7,796 nt of DNA from an uncultured archaeon (GTDB lineage: Archaea > Halobacteriota > Methanosarcinia > Methanotrichales > Methanotrichaceae): the NCBI GenBank assembly GCA_902385025.1, contig CABMDX010000008.1, positions 1 through 7,796 on the forward strand, in the 5' to 3' direction. The notes beneath the pieces were generated by a model. The model was not told where the DNA came from, made no database searches, and saw only the letters and a list, made by a program, of their open reading frames with translations. Position 1 is the first letter of the stretch. Every line of letters begins with the position of its first letter. The position numbers and the translations under genes are program-made. Below are positions 5,562-7,796 of this stretch, piece after piece.

Positions 5562-7060
5562 AATTTTACTTGGAGGCAAGCTTCCGGCTCAGCGGTGATG
5601 CTACTATGGCCGAAGCTGCCATTTCGGACTTCTTTGGCAAAGCTGCAGGGATTCTGCAAAAGGGAGCGCCTGAGGGCCAGGGCGCGAAAATCACTGAGTG
5701 GAAGCTGGACGGCAGCAGGATCAATCTATCAATCGAGAGCGACAGGTTCGTTCGCGCCCATGATGCTCTGCTCAGACTGCGCCGCCCTCTGTCTGAGATC
5801 CTGGGAAAGCAATATCGCATTGGAGTGCGTGGTCTGGATATAAGCAAATTCGAGATCGAGGTTGAGTCCGACAGGAATATAGAGCACAAAATACCCTATG
5901 TGCGGGATATAAAATACGAAAACGGGCGACTTCACCTTTCCCTGGACGTGGGCCCTGGAGGCGCTCTCGGCCAGTCGGAGATCGAGAACCGCATTCCCGA
6001 CAGAATAGTCAGCCTTCTGGAGGATAAGCTGCAAAGCAGCTACGGCGGCAAAACCGAGCACTGGGAACTGCTCTGGGAGAGCGAACCACGTGAGCCCAAG
6101 TTCCAGAGGGATCCTACCGAAGAGATGGTCAAACAGGGCTGGATCAAACACGGCTCCAGCCGTGGTCAGTGGATCTACGGCCCAGAGGCAACACATGTCT
6201 TCCGAACCTTCGAGCAGATAGTATTGGAAGAGATCATCCGGCCCCTTGGCTATCTGGAGATGATCTTTCCAAAGCTGGATACATGGGATGTATGGAAGAA
6301 GAGCGGCCATGCTAAGGGAGTCTATCCGGAGATCTATTTCGTCTGCCCTCCCAAGACCCGTGACCCGGCCTTCTGGGAAGAGGTCATGGACTACTACAAA
6401 GTCACTCATGAGGTGCCCCTTGAGCTTGTCAAGGAGAAGATCGACGTGCCCATCGGAGGCATGTGCTACGCCCAATGCCCCACCTTCTGGGGCTTCCTAC
6501 AGGGAATGACGCTTCCAAATAGCGAGCTGCCCATCACGGTCTTTGACCGATCCGGCACCAGCCACCGCTACGAGTCCGGAGGCATTCACGGAATCGAGCG
6601 CGTGGATGAGTTCCACAGAATTGAGATCGTGTGGCTGGGCACAAAGGAGCAGGTGCTCGAGCAGGCTGAGAAGCTGAAGGGCTGCTACAAGCACATCTTC
6701 GAGGACATCCTGGAGCTTCGCTGGAGGACCGCATGGGTCACTCCCTGGTTCATGGCCCAGGAAGGAAAGACCGGCCTCGCTGAGATGTCAGGCGCGGGCA
6801 CGGTGGACTATGAGGCGGTGCTGCCTTACAACGGAAACTGGATAGAGTTTCAGAATCTGTCCGTCAACGGCGAGAAGTATCCCAAGGGCTTCACAGTAAA
6901 AGCCCAGTCAGGAGATGCACTCTGGTCAGGCTGCAGCGGTGTGGGACTTGAGCGCTGGGCTTCGGCATTCCTGAGCCAGAAGGGCCTGGATCCGGCGAAC
7001 TGGCCAGCTGAATTCAAGAAACGCTTTGGCGAGATGCCCAAGGGAATAAGATTCCTCTAG
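5558..7060 (+). CDS. serS: Seryl-tRNA synthetase, rare type-2 (methanogenic archaeal form), 500 aa
   Basis: Charges tRNA-Ser (and tRNA-Sec where present) with serine in the cytoplasm. The protein is the zinc-dependent type-2 SerRS restricted mostly to methanogens, not the common coiled-coil form. Residues 1-165 are the distinctive mixed alpha/beta tRNA-binding domain. The class II catalytic core follows: [14 protein letters not shown] (249-262), the serine-ordering segment with C303 and C307 (GGMCYAQCP), motif 2 including [15 protein letters not shown] (345-359), and motif 3 [10 protein letters not shown] (457-466). C303 or C307, a Glu in the motif-2 stretch and C459 are the likely zinc ligands by analogy with the Methanosarcina barkeri enzyme (Cys, Glu, Cys). 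The ATG at 5558 overlaps the pcc1 stop and follows ggagg (5549-5553). Full length matches the family. It is the last gene of the operon. Confidence 0.96.
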   Translation: MKFYLEASFRLSGDATMAEAAISDFFGKAAGILQKGAPEGQGAKITEWKLDGSRINLSIESDRFVRAHDALLRLRRPLSEILGKQYRIGVRGLDISKFEIEVESDRNIEHKIPYVRDIKYENGRLHLSLDVGPGGALGQSEIENRIPDRIVSLLEDKLQSSYGGKTEHWELLWESEPREPKFQRDPTEEMVKQGWIKHGSSRGQWIYGPEATHVFRTFEQIVLEEIIRPLGYLEMIFPKLDTWDVWKKSGHAKGVYPEIYFVCPPKTRDPAFWEEVMDYYKVTHEVPLELVKEKIDVPIGGMCYAQCPTFWGFLQGMTLPNSELPITVFDRSGTSHRYESGGIHGIERVDEFHRIEIVWLGTKEQVLEQAEKLKGCYKHIFEDILELRWRTAWVTPWFMAQEGKTGLAEMSGAGTVDYEAVLPYNGNWIEFQNLSVNGEKYPKGFTVKAQSGDALWSGCSGVGLERWASAFLSQKGLDPANWPAEFKKRFGEMPKGIRFL

Positions 7061-7079
7061 GCATCTTTTTGATATTTTT
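7033..7079 (+). terminator. Hairpin plus T-run terminator at the end of serS
   Basis: Two nested stems are present: gatgcc (7033-7038) with ggcatc (7060-7065), and inside it ggaat (7043-7047) with attcc (7051-7055) around a 3-base loop. The outer stem is followed directly by five T (7066-7070) and another five T (7075-7079). The 5' arm and most of the structure lie within the last serS codons, and the stop codon is inside the stem region. Termination of the operon here is likely from the T-runs alone; the hairpin contribution is inferred. Confidence 0.6.
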
Positions 7080-7165
7080 GATCGAATGCATGAGACCCTC
7101 TGACCGGGCCAAATCCAAGTGCATTTCATTTCCCTGGATTATTCCCTGAAAATCTCTGCAAATGC

Positions 7166-7178
7166 CTATATATAAATA
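7166..7178 (+). promoter_or_regulatory. Strong TATA box of the M13 peptidase gene
   Basis: The sequence ctatatataaata is the best TATA match in the window. It predicts transcription starting near 7197-7203 and a leader of about 65 bases before the chosen ATG at 7267. It lies in the 206-base gap after serS (7061-7266), where I see no gene, tRNA or recognisable riboswitch; apart from the terminator, this promoter and the palindrome at 7202-7217, nothing else is supported there. Confidence 0.6.
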
Positions 7179-7201
7179 CTGTCTGAGCCTTGTGCTATAG
7201 G

Positions 7202-7217
7202 AAATCCTGCAGGATTT
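7202..7217. repeat. Perfect 16-bp palindrome with T-run at the predicted transcription start
   Basis: aaatcctgcaggattt is identical to its reverse complement with no spacer, and T continues to 7220. Its position at or just after the predicted transcription start is where an archaeal repressor or other regulator of the downstream peptidase gene could bind. As RNA it could also act as an early hairpin with U-run (attenuator), though the loop-free stem is unfavourable. Only the symmetry is seen; function is inferred. Confidence 0.5.
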
Positions 7218-7266
7218 TTTGGCTCAAAGCAATCTCGCAAATAGCCAGCGGATGGTGACGGATACT

Positions 7267-7796
7267 ATGAGGAGATGTGTCAAGGGACATTATAGAGGAC
7301 AGATATTCAGAGCATCGCTGACGCTTTCATTAATCTTTATGATTTTAATTTTATATTTTGCCATTGGCACCGGGACTCAATCTGACCGCATGCAGTCCTT
7401 CGACAAGGCGAACATGAATCTGTCGGTGAAGCCTGGAGACGATTTCTATTCCTATGTCAACGGCAAATGGATAGAGAAAAATACGGTACCATCCAATAAA
7501 TCCAGGTACAACGAGTTCAAGATTGTTGAGGATCGCACCAAAGAGCAGGTCCTGGAGCTGGTGAAGCAGGCATCCAACAACACATCGGCAGAGTTTGGAA
7601 GCATTGATTGGAAAATAGGACAGTTCTTCCTCCAGGGAATGGACACCGCAACCATCGAGAAGCAGGGAATTGAGCCGCTGCATGAGGAGTTGCAGATGAT
7701 CGACAACATCACATCGATCGCTGATGTGCAGAAGGTCTCGGCCCGCTTGCTAAGCTTCTACATCATCGATCCGCTATTCTCATTCTATGCCGCTCC
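7267..7796 (+). CDS. M13 family (neprilysin-like) metallopeptidase, N-terminal part, 3'-partial
   Basis: Zinc endopeptidase of the neprilysin/PepO/endothelin-converting-enzyme family, cut by the window end after 176 residues; members usually run to about 650-700 aa. Visible are a basic N-terminus, a hydrophobic segment at about 17-36 (signal peptide or signal anchor), then the M13 N-terminal hallmark: FDKANM (45-50), SVKPGDDFYSYVNGKWIE (53-70) and KIGQFFLQGMDT (117-128). The HExxH and ExxxD zinc motifs lie beyond the window, so activity cannot be judged. The protein should act outside the cytoplasmic membrane. I chose ATG 7267 because ggtga (7254-7258) is 8 bases upstream; ATG 7252 and GTG 7255 are in frame but lack a good site. 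It has its own promoter. M13 enzymes are widespread in bacteria, so its presence in an archaeon may reflect old transfer; this is untested. Confidence 0.88.
   Translation, partial: MRRCVKGHYRGQIFRASLTLSLIFMILILYFAIGTGTQSDRMQSFDKANMNLSVKPGDDFYSYVNGKWIEKNTVPSNKSRYNEFKIVEDRTKEQVLELVKQASNNTSAEFGSIDWKIGQFFLQGMDTATIEKQGIEPLHEELQMIDNITSIADVQKVSARLLSFYIIDPLFSFYAA

Noticed and set aside
5729..6475. Minus-strand frame of 248 codons within serS
   Set aside because: It is antisense to conserved SerRS sequence; long antisense frames are expected in G+C-rich coding DNA.
7112..7140. Inverted repeat aatcca/tggatt in the gap after serS
   Set aside because: Six-base arms with a 17-base spacer are weak and have no meaningful position relative to the promoter or terminator.
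7061..7266. Hidden tRNA, small RNA or riboswitch in the gap after serS
   Set aside because: No cloverleaf, T-loop consensus or recognisable riboswitch core was found; only the terminator, TATA box and palindrome are supportable.
1..7796. Defence island, mobile element or CRISPR array
   Set aside because: No transposase, integrase, Cas or toxin-like genes and no spaced direct repeats were seen; the genes are housekeeping apart from the intein, DUF116 and the M13 peptidase.

Overview
The window looks like chromosomal DNA of a methanogenic archaeon, most likely in or near Methanothrix (Methanosaeta) and the Methanosarcinales. This is inferred from the gene set, not from a search. The clues are a class III (anaerobic) ribonucleotide reductase, a 2x[4Fe-4S] ferredoxin, the archaeal-type ribosomal protein S15, an archaeal RecJ/GAN-type nuclease, a KEOPS Pcc1 subunit and the rare 'methanogen' type-2 seryl-tRNA synthetase. 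Archaeal BRE/TATA-like promoters, T-run terminators and ATGA stop/start overlaps agree with this. I see no insertion sequence, CRISPR array, tRNA or rRNA.

Layout. (1) Positions 1-2449 (+): nrdD, cut at its 5' end by the window edge and interrupted by an in-frame 210-aa mini-intein (782-1411). The intein sits exactly before a CC motif that is probably part of the active-site loop. (2) 2522-2698 (+): a small dicluster ferredoxin with its own TATA box and a perfect inverted repeat between promoter and ribosome binding site. (3) 2789-3442 (-): a membrane-anchored, cysteine-rich DUF116 protein of unknown function, convergent with the ferredoxin. (4) 3443-3568: a divergent promoter region. (5) 3569-7060 (+): a tightly packed operon of rps15, a DHH/DHHA1 nuclease, pcc1 and serS, in which every junction is a 4-nt ATGA overlap. 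(6) 7061-7266: an intergenic region with a hairpin plus T-run at the end of serS, a strong TATA box and a 16-bp palindrome near the predicted transcription start of the next gene. (7) 7267-7796 (+): the N-terminal part of an exported M13 (neprilysin-like) metallopeptidase, cut by the window end.

How it works together. nrdD supplies deoxynucleotides under strict anaerobiosis, and the adjacent ferredoxin could be part of its electron supply (inference). The four-gene operon joins translation (S15, SerRS), tRNA t6A modification (Pcc1) and replication/repair (GAN-like nuclease). I find no clear novel multi-gene system. The most noteworthy items are the mini-intein with a non-His penultimate residue, the uncharacterised DUF116 protein, and the palindromes placed at two predicted transcription starts.
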